Of a DNA stretch of 64,000 nucleotides, positions 46,061-58,309 are shown piece after piece. The notes below the pieces were generated by a model. That model had not been told where the DNA came from and did no database searches. It saw only the letters and a list, made by a program, of their open reading frames with translations. Origin of the DNA: Siphonodentalium dalli (lineage: Eukaryota > Mollusca > Scaphopoda > Gadilida > Siphonodentaliidae); contig CP136066.1 in the NCBI GenBank assembly GCA_032622095.1, positions 103,375,319-103,439,318 of the forward strand. The letters run 5' to 3'. The translations under genes were made by a program, and so were the position numbers. Position 1 is the first letter of the stretch; each line of letters begins with the position of its first letter.

Positions 46061-47830
46061 AACATGGCTGACAGCAGCAGGGTTGGGGTAATCTTAATCA
46101 GTAATCATAATAAAAGTAATTGATTAAAAAATTTGGAGTAATCGTCTGTAATCATGACATTTCTTGATTTCAAATGTACCTGTAATCATGATTACATTTT
46201 GATTACTTTTTGATAATTTTACTAAAATATCCATATGGATGGCTATTGGATACTCAGTCTCATACTGTGGAGTGTGCAAAGATACAAACAACATATATAT
46301 CAGAAAGTTAGTTCAATTTTCATGTGTTATGTTAGTGGTACAGTGTGTATGAACATTCTGGCATTGGACACAGATAACAACACACAAAGGTTGAATACAG
46401 CATGAATGGCAATAAACTTGTGATACAGACAATTAAATGTTCTAATATGAAAAAAATAGGCTAGCGGACTTCAATTAGGATTAAATTGAATTGGGACTGC
46501 AAGCTGCAGACAATGGCTTTAGAGTCACACTGGTACAATAGGGCTAATTAACTGAACAAAGCAGGTATGATGTACATTGGTAGACCTAATTAGCTGGTTT
46601 GTCATTTACTGCACTCATAGAGTTAAGCCTAATTTAATCCTCATTAGGATTAACAACGGATGATTATAAAATAAATCTTAGTGTTATCTTCATTGTGTTG
46701 GGTAATGAATCTAACAGAACATGAAAATAATTTATAATTGTTTCTGGTGATATTTTCATAAATATTATGTGCTAGTTTGAATGCACGTAAGAAAATTAAA
46801 AATATATTAAAATATATTTACATAAATAAATACACATTATGACATAAAACATAATGTATTCCCAATAAGTTGGTGCATAACTTCATGATGAAACCTTTCC
46901 AATACATGTAAATGTAAAAAGTTAATATGTTTATTGCTTGCTTCTTTCTATTGTTTCAGTCTTTTCTTGTTTCCATGTTATGTGGTGATGTCTTTATTCG
47001 ATCAAATTTGATATGTTAATTTGAATTATCACCGCAGCCATCTTGGATTTAAAATATGAATCTCATCAGCACACCATGCAGTTCACTTTTATTGGAGTAT
47101 TGATTGAAAATGTACAGGTGTGTTTACTAACTTTACTATTGTTTAGGAGCCATAAAATGTCCCAAATTGATTGTATGTATTATTTGAAATAAAATCAATA
47201 TTAATTGATAGAAGACGGGTCATTGATACATTTTTATTATTTTATACCCATCGAACTATATTATTATAGTAAGGGGTAGATCATCTTTAATAATAACCTC
47301 ATTTGACAGTTAATTTTGTAAATAAAAAACGTGACACCAAATAGATCTGGTTAATAACACTGGCCTAAAATGTGTGGATTGCATATAACCCAACAGCAAT
47401 CTCCAGACATTTTTACAAGCAAGGATATTTCAAATATATTTGGACTAATCTTGCATGATAAATACTGGTATGTTACAGTTATACATGTACACATACCATA
47501 TATATTTCAATCAGTGCGATCCAACTCTACTGGTAAGTGAAGTCTTATGAATTCATGCAGTTGCTCAATATTGAAATATTTTTTTCATCATTTTAGAACC
47601 ATAACATTGTCTTCAATGATGTATCGATACTGTTAAAATGATCTATTTGTGTTATCCCTTAATATAGGGCTTTAAAATTGACATTCCAGTGAAATTAACA
47701 GAAATGATTGCCATTCTGAAGTTGGCTGCAAAAATCAATGCCACTTTCTAATGCTCAATATGCAGAATAATTTGTAAGTTTAGAATTATATGTTGCAATT
47801 TGAAATGCTGTCCCAAATATTATATATTAA
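46061..47830. other. No gene seen
   Basis: Includes a GTAATCATGATTAC-rich low-complexity patch at 46090-46220; otherwise A+T-rich. Confidence 0.45.
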
Positions 47831-47834
47831 TATT

Positions 47835-47915
47835 ACAGTTTTAACATTCGTTCAACATTTGGCCAACATTAGGCCAATGTTGACATGCCAATTTTGGGCC
47901 AACATTTTACGCTTC
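47835..47915. repeat. Decayed GTTGGCC-type array
   Basis: CATTTGGCCAACATTAGGCC and TTTTGGGCCAACATTTT resemble the terminal arrays at 12120-12961 and 49374-49820 with C-to-T-like decay (AACATT for AACGTT). It may be an old remnant of the same repeat type. Confidence 0.5.
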
Positions 47916-48199
47916 AACTGCTGAAGCCATTTTCACTATAACACTGTAATGCATGTGAGATGAAATACACTCAACTTGAGTCTGACTTTATACACAAATA
48001 ATTCCATCTCTAACTGTCTTTGCATTGAGTTTGCAACTCTAAACATTGGTGTTAAATGTCGATAATGGATTTATCACATGCATTAATTAAGTTACACAAT
48101 CTTCACTTTATTAAATATGGTTCTGTAATTCCACTGATTAAAAGCACAATTAGATAAGAAAATATCTTTACAGGTTTATTCGGGTTTTAATAATAATTG

Positions 48200-48680
48200 T
48201 TATATCCCAGAAGATGGGGGGGGGGGTATACTGGATTACATGCATCCTCCATCCATCCGTCTGCTCATATATCTCAACCATGGGTTATCAGATGGATGAT
48301 CAATGAAATTTGGTATGCAGGTTTGTCATCAGAAGAAAGGTTTTCAAAATAGGGTTCATTGAGGTTGTTCACATTTTCTGCTTAAGTGTTATCCCTCTTT
48401 GTTTTTCTGAAAATGTTGGATTTCTGTCCATCCACTCGTATTTCTCAACTATGGGTTATCAGATCTTGATGAAATTTGGTATGCAGGTTTGGCATCAGGA
48501 GTGCTTTCAAAAGAGGATTCATTGACGTCATTCACATTTTCCGTTCAAGAGTTATTATGCCTTTTTTATCTGAAAATGTTAGATTTCCATTCGTCATTTG
48601 TTAAAATTTTCACAATTTGGTTTCCGACAAGCCCATGTTTCAATTTTCACCATGGGGGGTATCCCAGCACCCGTGGTGCA
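48200..48680. repeat. Diverged tandem repeat, units of about 170 bp
   Basis: ATGGGTTATCAGAT..TGATGAAATTTGGTATGCAGG and GGATTCATTGA.GT..TTCACATTTTC occur twice (about 48280-48395 and 48450-48550). A G-run GGGGGGGGGTATA precedes. No gene. Confidence 0.65.
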
Positions 48681-48819
48681 ACCTCTTGTTTAATTTGAAT
48701 TAATATAGAGATATAACTTTATATTTCATGCGGAGATGAGAATTTGTACAGGGTAATTTTACCCGGGGAGTATTAATAGATAGGCTGCGTTGATCTCATA
48801 TGTCTTAAAGTTACAGTAA

Positions 48820-48915
48820 TGCCCTAAGTAATCGACCACAGCAGAATTATGGGTAACTTTTCAGGATTTAGTCGGAAATATGGCTTTTTGCCATTCAGCG
48901 GAAAGCTCTCGGGTT
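48820..48915. repeat. Inverse copy of the 39.2-kb repeat
   Basis: CAGCAGAATTATGG.TAACTTTTCAGGATTTAGTCGGAAATATGG is the reverse complement of 39213-39262. Confidence 0.8.
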
Positions 48916-49373
48916 AAAAGGGCACTAATATTTCATTTAAAAATATTTTGGCTATAGATGACCAAACGGCTGGACTCCAGGGGGGTCAATTCACCCAGGG
49001 AGTGTCATGGGATAGGTGTCGTTGATGCATCATATGTCTTAAAATGGCACTAATAATTAATTTAACTAAATAATTCATTATATACCAAAAATGGTTGGAA
49101 TCAGGTCTTGGAAAATTGATTAACAAGGGAAAATTTGATGTGAGGAGTGTCATGGTATAATTGTTGTTGGCCTCATTGACTCAAGGGGGCACTAATAAAC
49201 AATTTTGTTTAAAAATTAATTATATACCCAAAATCAGGTTGGACCCTGGTGATGAGTTGCATTAATAAAGGTATTATCTCTTGATTTTCCTAATAAATCA
49301 ACTGAAATAGATATTCTCAATTTATTTGCAAAATTAAAAATACACTGTTGAAATTTCAATTAGGTAGGTTGAT

Positions 49374-49820
49374 AGGTTGGGCCAACGGTTGGCTAAGTGT
49401 TGGCTTGCCAACGTTGGCCCAACGTTGGCTTAATGTTGGCTTGCCAACGGTTGGCTAAGCGTTGGCCTGCCATCGTTGGCCCAACGTTGGATTGCCAACG
49501 TTGGCCCAACGTTGGCTTAACGTTGGCATGGCCAACGGTTGGCATTGATACGTTGGGCCAACGTTGGCTTGCCAACGGTTGGCTAAGCGTTGGCTTGCCA
49601 ACCGTTGGCATTGATGCGTTGGGCCAACGTTGGCTTGCCAACGGTTGGTTAAGCGTTGGCTTGCCAACGTTGGCCCAACGTTGGTTTAACGTTGGCTTGC
49701 CAACGGTTGGCAATAATACGTTGGGCCAACGTTGGGCCAACGTATTTTTTGCCAACCGTTGGCAAGCCAACGGTTGTAACGTTGGGCCAACGTTGGCCCA
49801 ACGTATCATTGCTATCTGGG
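49374..49820. repeat. Right terminal GTTGGGCCAACG array with outer CCCAGATAGCAAT end
   Basis: Built from CGTTGGCTTGCCAACGGTTG, TTGGCCCAACGTTGG and GTTGGGCCAACG units; ends ...ACGTATCATTGCTATCTGGG at 49820, the inverse of the left end at 12120. The inner edge near 49374 has no CCCAGATAGC terminus, so this side is one-ended. The internal units differ from those of the left array (GCTTGCCAACGG rather than CAAATCATAAG). Confidence 0.92.
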
Positions 49821-49822
49821 AA

Positions 49823-50118
49823 TTGAGGAATTATTTGCTTTGCCATGTGTGCCGACTGCGTGACTCTTCTCGACTAAATGGTACTGAAAGAGACATATGA
49901 CCATTTGGATGTCACACACGTGGTGTCTCGATGCTGCCTATAAAGCATGTGGAAGAGTAGCTCCGCCTTGTAAATCCAGAGTCCAACAACATAATGCTCG
50001 TTTGTGATTGTCGAGGTAGTAGGGCCGAATAATAGTTGGTATCGGCTCTTAAGGGCGCTTCCACTTGTTTTATCGGTGGTTAAAGCAGGATAAAATTATT
50101 TTAAACACCACTGACAAT
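49823..50118. repeat. Satellite unit, copy 4, right part
   Basis: TTGAGGAATTATTTGC... to the next unit start, completing copy 4. The AA at 49821-49822 is the second copy of the target duplication. Confidence 0.95.
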
Positions 50119-51754
50119 AGGATTTCGTAATCAATCCCGACCAAATGTAATTCCTTCAATTTCTCGATAGGAAATGTAGAAAGAATGTTTATGTTAAAAT
50201 ATTTCATAGTGATGTAAATAGGTCTATGTCTAAACTGGCAATTTCTTTATATGTGCACGTACTTCAATAGTTGCACTGTTCTTGGTGAAGTTCAGATATT
50301 TGGTTGAATTTTGGTCCACATCTCCATCTGCCGTGATCCCTTACACATATATTTAAACGGACATTGCTGATTCGAGCTTCCAAATTGTGTCCACGTAATT
50401 CGGAAGGAGGTATAAGACGGGTTGACGCATAGACGATATGTTGGTATACCGGCTTGATGTGCACTGAAAAATACTTTCCGTGGTTGATTTTCAGCTGTTA
50501 CTAATTTCCCCCACAAGTGGAAGAAACGCTCTTTATTTCAACCATATAAGGAATATACAAACACGGAACGCTCTTTTCTGTTTCATTGATGTTTTGTGTT
50601 TTCGACCCAAACAACGTGGACTTCAATGCGTCATTCTGGGACACATAATGCTCGTATTTGTCGTTAGAATCTTTAGTCGCGACTATGGGGTTCATCGGCC
50701 ATACACGAAAATGCTATATTTAGACAGTATTTTGGACAACAAGCAATGAGTATTTGGTCATGTTGTTGAAACCAGTGTCTGTAAATAGCCTTATTTTGTT
50801 GGTACTTTAATTGCCTGCAAGCTTACATACTGATTTATGCTATTTCGATGACTTGACCTCGGTCAACTAAGCCGGATATATGGTGATTCGACGTCCAAAT
50901 CTGCCAAAATTCAACGGAATAACGGGGTATATAAGCTCACCATGAGCTAATTTCAAAATCAAATATTTTATTCCAACATGAAACTAGGTGAATACTTAGG
51001 TCTAATATGAACCTATTTGTACGAAGATATTTGGCCAGGTAATGAATTGCTCTTGTTGACTATACTATTGCGGACAAGCTGCAATAGTTGGAGTACTGTA
51101 TTGATAATGTTTGGGCCTATGTGTGCGTTGATATCATCATTACATTCGAGAGTTTTGATGTATAGTCCGTAGACTGTGTGCATATGGTTTCACAAGGAAT
51201 GCTGTGGAAGACGCTTGCATCAGTTTTGATCTCATCGCAACTGCGAGTAGACTATTCTGGTCCAGAAGCTCTTTTCATTCAGCCAGAGCTGAATATAGTA
51301 TTGAGGCCATTTTTCACAAGTTAAACCAGATAACGACGACTGTCGTGATTACATAGCCAGTCAAGAAAACACTTAATGTGCATTCCTGTTTCTGAAAAAC
51401 GAATTGTCTATGATGGTTTTCTGCTCAAGCTAATTACCAACAGGGTGAACAAGTACAATTGAGGAATTATTTGCTTTGCCATGTGTGCCGACTGCGTGAC
51501 TCTTCTCGACTAAATGGTACTGAAAGAGACATATGACCATTTGGATGTCACACACGTGGTGTCTCGATGCTGCCTATAAAGCATGTGGAAGAGTAGCTCC
51601 GCCTTGTAAATCCAGAGTCCAACAACATAATGCTCGTTTGTGATTGTCGAGGTAGTAGGGCCGAATAATAGTTGGTATCGGCTCTTAAGGGCGCTTCCAC
51701 TTGTTTTATCGGTGGTTAAAGCAGGATAAAATTATTTTAAACACCACTGACAAT
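50119..51754. repeat. Satellite unit, copy 5 (1636 bp, subtype A)
   Basis: Subtype A with a private ATCATCATT (+3 bp) at about 51133 and ACACGGAACGC at about 50561. Confidence 0.95.
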
Positions 51755-53389
51755 AGGATTTCGTAATCAATCCCGACCAAATGTAATTCCTTCAATTTCT
51801 CGATAGGAAATGTAGAAAGAATGTTTATGTTAAAATATTTTATAGTGATGTAAATAGGTCTATGTCTAAACTGGCAATTTCTTTATATGTGCACGTACTT
51901 CAATAGTTGCACTGTTCTTGGTGAAGTTCTGATATTTGGTTGAATGTTGGTCCACATCTCCATCTGCCGTGATCCCTTACACATATATTTAAACGGACAT
52001 TGCTGATTCGAGCTTCCAAATTGTGTCCACGTAATTCGGAAGGAGGTATAAGACGGGTTGACGCATAGACGATATATTGGTATACCGGCTTAATATGCAC
52101 TGAAAAATACTTTCCGTGGTCGATTTTCAGCTGTTACAAATACCCCCCCCACGAGTGGAAGAAACGCTCTTTATTTCAACCATATAAGGAATAGACTAAC
52201 ACTGAACGCTCTTTTCTGTTTCATTGCTGTTTTGTGTTTTCGACACAAACAACGTGGACTTCAATGCGTCATTCTGGGACACATAATGCTCGTATTTGTC
52301 GTTAGAATCTTTAGTCGCGCCTATGGGGTTCATCGGTCATACACAAAAATGCTACATTTAGACAGTATTTTGGACAACAAGCAATGAGTATTTGATCATT
52401 TTGTTGAAACCAGTGTCTGTAAATAGCCTTATTTTGTTGGTACTTTAATTGCCTGCAAGCTTACATACTGATTTATGCTATTTCGATGACTTGACCTCGG
52501 TCAACTAAGCCGGATATATGGTGATTCGACGTCCAAATCTGCCAAAATTCAACGGAATAACGGGGTATATAAGCTCACCATGAGCTAATTTCAAAATCAA
52601 ATATTTTATTCCAACATGAAACTAGGTGAATACTTAGGTCTAATATGAACCTATTTGTACGAAGATATTTGGCCAGGTAATGAATTGCTCTTGTTGACTA
52701 TACTATTGCGGACAAGCTGCAATAGTTGGAGTACTGTATTGATAATGTTTGGGCCTATGTGTGCGTTGATATCATTACATTCGAGAGTTTTGATGTATAG
52801 TCCGTAGACTGTGTGCATATGGTTTCACAAGGAATGCTGTGGAAGACGCTTGCATCAGTTTTGATCTCATCGCAACTGCGAGTAGACTATTCTGGTCCAG
52901 AAGCTCTTTTCATTCAGCCAGAGCTGAATATAGTATTGAGGCCATTTTTCACAAGTTAAACCAGATAACGACGACTGTCGTGATTACATAGCCAGTCAAG
53001 AAAACACTTAATGTGCATTCCTGTTTCTGAAAAACTAATTGTCTATGATGGTTTTCTGCTCAAGCTAATTACCAACAGGGTGAACAAGTACAATTGAGGA
53101 ATTATTTGCTTTGCCATGTGTGCCGACTGCGTGACTCTTCTCGACTAAATGGTACTGAAAGAGACATATGACCATTTGGATGTCACACACGTGGTGTCTC
53201 GATGCTGCCTATAAAGCATGTGGAAGAGTAGCTCCGCCTTGTAAATCCAGAGTCCAACAACATAATGCTCGTTTGTGATTGTCGAGGTAGTAGGGGCGAA
53301 TAATAGTTGGTATCGGCTCTTAAGGGCGCTTCCACTTGTTTTATCGGTGGTTAAAGCAGGATAAAATTATTTTAAACACCACTGACAAT
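51755..53389. repeat. Satellite unit, copy 6 (1635 bp, subtype B)
   Basis: Subtype B with a C8 tract at about 52143-52150 and GGTCATACACAAAAATG. Confidence 0.95.
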
Positions 53390-55029
53390 AGGATTTCGTA
53401 ATCAATCCCGACCGAATGTAATTCCTTCAATTTCTCGATAGGAAATGTAGAAAGAATGTTTATGTTAAAATATTTTATAGTGATGTAAATAGGTCTATGT
53501 CTAAACTGGCAATTTCTTTATATGTGCACGTACTTCAATAGTTGCACTGTTCTTGGTGAAGTTCTGATATTTGGTTGAATTTTGGTCCACATCTCCATCT
53601 GCCGTGATCCCTTACACATATATTTAAACGGACATTGCTGATTCGAGCTTCCAAATTGTGTCCACGTAATTCGGAAGGAGGTATAAGACGGGTTGACGCA
53701 TAGACGATATATTGGTATACCGGCTTAATATGCACTGAAAAATACTTTCCGTGGTCGATTTTCAGCTGTTACAAATACCCCCCCCCCCCCACGAGTGGAA
53801 GAAACGCTCTTTATTTCAACCATATAAGGAACAGACCAACACTGAACGCTCTTTTCTGTTTCATTGCTGTTTTGTGTTTTCGACACAAACAACGTGGACT
53901 TCAATGCGTCATTCTGGGATACATAATGCTCGTATTTGTCGTTAGAATCTTTAGTCGCGCCTATGGGGTTCATCGGTCATACACAAAAATGCTATATTTA
54001 AACAGTATTTTGGACAACAAGCAATGAGTATTTGATCATTTTGTTGAAACCAGTGTCTGTAAATAGCCTTATTTTGTTGGTACTTTAATTGCCTGCAAGC
54101 TTACATACTGATTTATGCTATTTCGATGACTTGACCTCGGTCAACTAAGCCGGATATATGGTGATTCGACGTCCAAATCTGCCAAAATTCAACGGAATAA
54201 CGGGGTATATAAGCTCACCATGAGCTAATTTCAAAATCAAATATTTTATTCCAACATGAAACTAGGTGAATACTTAGGTCTAATATGAACCTATTTGTAC
54301 GAAGATATTTGGCCAGGTAATGAATTGCTCTTGTTGACTATACTATTGCGGACAAGCTGCAATAGTTGGAGTACTGTATTGATAATGTTTGGGCCTATGT
54401 GTGCGTTGATATCATTACATTCGAGAGTTTTGATGTATAGTCCGTAGACTGTGTGCATATGGTTTCACAAGGAATGCTGTGGAAGACGCTTGCATCAGTT
54501 TTGATCTCATCGCAACTGCGAGTAGACTATTCTGGTCCAGAAGCTCTTTTCATTCAGCCAGAGCTGAATATAGTATTGAGGCCATTTTTCACAAGTTAAA
54601 CCAGATAACGACGACTGTCGTGATTACATAGCCAGTCAAGAAAACACTTAATGTGCATTCCTGTTTCTGAAAAACGAATTGTCTATGATGGTTTTCTGCT
54701 CAAGCTAATTACCAACAGGGTGAACAAGTACAATTGAGGAATTATTTGCTTTGCCATGTGTGCCGACTGCGTGACTCTTCTCGACTAAATGGTACTGAAA
54801 GAGACATATGACCATTTGGATGTCACACACGTGGTGTCTCGATGCTGCCTATAAAGCATGTGGAAGAGTAGCTCCGCCTTGTAAATCCAGAGTCCAACAA
54901 CATAATGCTCGTTTGTGATTGTCGAGGTAGTAGGGCCGAATAATAGTTGGTATCGGCTCTTAAGGGCGCTTCCACTTGTTTTATCGGTGGTTAAAGCAGG
55001 ATAAAATTATTTTAAACACCACTGACAAT
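53390..55029. repeat. Satellite unit, copy 7 (1640 bp, subtype B)
   Basis: Subtype B with a C13 tract at about 53778-53790 and GACCGAATG near the start. Confidence 0.95.
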
Positions 55030-56667
55030 AGGATTTCGTAATCAATCCCGACCAAATGTAATTCCTTCAATTTCTCGATAGGAAATGTAGAAAGAATGTT
55101 TATGTTAAAATATTTCATAGTGATGTAAATAGGTCTATGTCTAAACTGGCAATTTCTTTATATGTGCACGTACTTCAATAGTTGCACTGTTCTTGGTGAA
55201 GTTCTGATATTTGGTTGAATTTTGGTCCACATCTCCATCTGCCGTGATCCCTTACACATATATTTAAACGGACATTGCTGATTCGAGCTTCCAAATTGTG
55301 TCCACGTAATTCGGAAGGAGGTATAAGACGGGTTGACGCATAGACGATATATTGGTATACCGGCTTGATGTGCACTGAAAAATACTTTCCGTGGTTGATT
55401 TTCAGCTGTTACAAATCCCCCCCCCCCACGAGTGGAAGAAACGCTCTTTATTTCAACCATATAAGGAATAGACTAACACTGAACGCTCTTTTCTGTTTCA
55501 TTGCTGTTTTGTGTTTTCGACACAAACAACGTGGACTTCAATGCGTCATTCTGGGACACATAATGCTCGTATTTGTCGTTAGAATCTTTAGTCGCGCCTA
55601 TGGGGTTCATTTGGCCATACACGAAAATGTTATATTTAGACAGTATTTTGGACAACAAGCAATGAGTATTTGGTCATGTTGTTGAAACCAGTGTCTGTAA
55701 ATAGCCTTATTTTGTTGGTACTTTAATTGCCTGCAAGCTTACATACTGATTTATGCTATTTCGATGACTTGACCTCGGTCAACTAAGCCGGATATATGGT
55801 GATTCGACGTCCAAATCTGCCAAAATTCAACGGAATAACGGGGTATATAAGCTCACCATGAGCTAATTTCAAAATCAAATATTTTATTCCAACATGAAAC
55901 TAGGTGAATACTTAGGTCTAATATGAACCTATTTGTACGAAGATATTTGGCCAGGTAATGAATTGCTCTTGTTGACTATACTATTGCGGACAAGCTGCAA
56001 TAGTTGGAGTACTGTATTGATAATGTTTGGGCCTATGTGTGCGTTGATATCATTACATTCGAGAGTTTTGATGTATAGTCCGTAGACTGTGTGCATATGG
56101 TTTCACAAGGAATGCTGTGGAAGACGCTTGCATCAGTTTTGATCTCATCGCAACTGCGAGTAGACTATTCTGGTCCAGAAGCTCTTTTCATTCAGCCAGA
56201 GCTGAATATAGTATTGAGGCCATTTTTCACAAGTTAAACCAGATAACGACGACTGTCGTGATTACATAGCCAGTCAAGAAAACACTTAATGTGCATTCCT
56301 GTTTCTGAAAAACGAATTGTCTATGATGGTTTTCTGCTCAAGCTAATTACCAACAGGGTGAACAAGTACAATTGAGGAATTATTTGCTTTGCCATGTGTG
56401 CCGACTGCGTGACTCTTCTCGACTAAATGGTACTGAAAGAGACATATGACCATTTGGATGTCACACACGTGGTGTCTCGATGCTGCCTATAAAGCATGTG
56501 GAAGAGTAGCTCCGCCTTGTAAATCCAGAGTCCAACAACATAATGCTCGTTTGTGATTGTCGAGGTAGTAGGGCCGAATAATAGTTGGTATCGGCTCTTA
56601 AGGGCGCTTCCACTTGTTTTATCGGTGGTTAAAGCAGGATAAAATTATTTTAAACACCACTGACAAT
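55030..56667. repeat. Satellite unit, copy 8 (1638 bp, subtype B)
   Basis: Subtype B with a C11 tract at about 55417-55427, and the first copy with GTTCATTTGGCCATACACG. Confidence 0.95.
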
Positions 56668-58309
56668 AGGATTTCGTAATCAATCCCGACCGAATGTAAT
56701 TCCTTCAATTTCTCGATAGGAAATGTAGAAAGAATGTTTATGTTAACATATTTCATAGTGATGTAAATAGGTCTATGTCTAAACTGGCAATTTCTTTATA
56801 TGTGCACGTACTTCAATAGTTGCACTGTTCTTGGTGAAGTTCTGATATTTGGTTGAATTTTGGTCCACATCTCCATCTGCCGTGATCCCTTACACATATA
56901 TTTAAACGGACATTGCTGATTCGAGCTTCCAAATTGTGTCCACGTAATTCGGAAGGAGGTATAAGACGGGTTGACGCATAGACGATATATTGGTATACCG
57001 GCTTGATGTGCACTGAAAAATACTTTCCGTGGTTGATTTTCAGCTGTTACAAATTCCCCCCCCCCCCCCACGAGTGGAAGAAACGCTCTTTATTTCAACC
57101 ATATAAGGAATAGACTAACACTGAACGCTCTTTTCTGTTTCATTGCTGTTTTGTGTTTTCGACACAAACAACGTGGACTTCAATGCGTCATTCTGGGACA
57201 CATAATGCTCGTATTTGTCGTTAGAATCTTTAGTCGCGCCTATGGGGTTCATTTGGCCATACACGAAAATGTTATATTTAGACAGTATTTTGGACAACAA
57301 GCAATGAGTATTTGGTCATGTTGTTGAAACCAGTGTCTGTAAATAGCCTTATTTTGTTGGTACTTTAATTGCCTGCAAGCTTACATACTGATTTATGCTA
57401 TTTCGATGACTTGACCTCGGTCAACTAAGCCGGATATATGGTGATTCGACGTCCAAATCTGCCAAAATTCAACGGAATAACGGGGTATATAAGCTCACCA
57501 TGAGCTAATTTCAAAATCAAATATTTTATTCCAACATGAAACTAGGTGAATACTTAGGTCTAATATGAACCTATTTGTACGAAGATATTTGGCCAGGTAA
57601 TGAATTGCTCTTGTTGACTATACTATTGCGGACAAGCTGCAATAGTTGGAGTACTGTATTGATAATGTTTGGGCCTATGTGTGCGTTGATATCATTACAT
57701 TCGAGAGTTTTGATGTATAGTCCGTAGACTGTGTGCATATGGTTTCACAAGGAATGCTGTGGAAGACGCTTGCATCAGTTTTGATCTCATCGCAACTGCG
57801 AGTAGACTATTCTGGTCCAGAAGCTCTTTTCATTCAGCCAGAGCTGAATATAGTATTGAGGCCATTTTTCACAAGTTAAACCAGATAACGACGACTGTCG
57901 TGATTACATAGCCAGTCAAGAAAACACTTAATGTGCATTCCTGTTTCTGAAAAACGAATTGTCTATGATGGTTTTCTGCTCAAGCTAATTACCAACAGGG
58001 TGAACAAGTACAATTGAGGAATTATTTGCTTTGCCATGTGTGCCGACTGCGTGACTCTTCTCGACTAAATGGTACTGAAAGAGACATATGACCATTTGGA
58101 TGTCACACACGTGGTGTCTCGATGCTGCCTATAAAGCATGTGGAAGAGTAGCTCCGCCTTGTAAATCCAGAGTCCAACAACATAATGCTCGTTTGTGATT
58201 GTCGAGGTAGTAGGGCCGAATAATAGTTGGTATCGGCTCTTAAGGGCGCTTCCACTTGTTTTATCGGTGGTTAAAGCAGGATAAAATTATTTTAAACACC
58301 ACTGACAAT
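56668..58309. repeat. Satellite unit, copy 9 (1642 bp, subtype B)
   Basis: Subtype B with a C14 tract at about 57056-57069; shares GTTAACATATTTC with copy 10. Confidence 0.95.

Larger units (their letters stand above)
12120..49820. mobile_element. 37.7-kb insertion in satellite copy 4; candidate giant DNA transposon
   Basis: Satellite sequence stops at ...GTACAA (12119) and resumes at AATTGAGG (49821). Uninterrupted copies read GTACAATTGAGG, so the insert is flanked by a 2-bp AA duplication. The outer ends are inverted: the left reads CCCAGATAGCAATAATATGT and the right, on the other strand, CCCAGATAGCAATGATACGT; pairing continues to about 34 bp with three mismatches. Both ends run into GTTGGGCCAACG-type arrays. 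The interior has an EnSpm/CACTA-like transposase, a DUF4806-type gene and a TatD nuclease. Two-bp duplications and subterminal repeat arrays are known for EnSpm/CACTA elements, which fits, but which enzyme acts on these ends is unproven. Alternatives are a composite of two array elements that moved together, or an assembly join. Confidence 0.75.

Noticed and set aside
12120..49820. Two unrelated insertions that happen to share a satellite position
   Set aside because: Both edges fall at the same dinucleotide of one unit with a shared AA and matching inverted ends, so a single event, or an assembly join between element copies, is more likely than two independent hits.
49393..49900. Open frames in the right array
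   Set aside because: Same low-complexity origin as in the left array, extending into satellite DNA.
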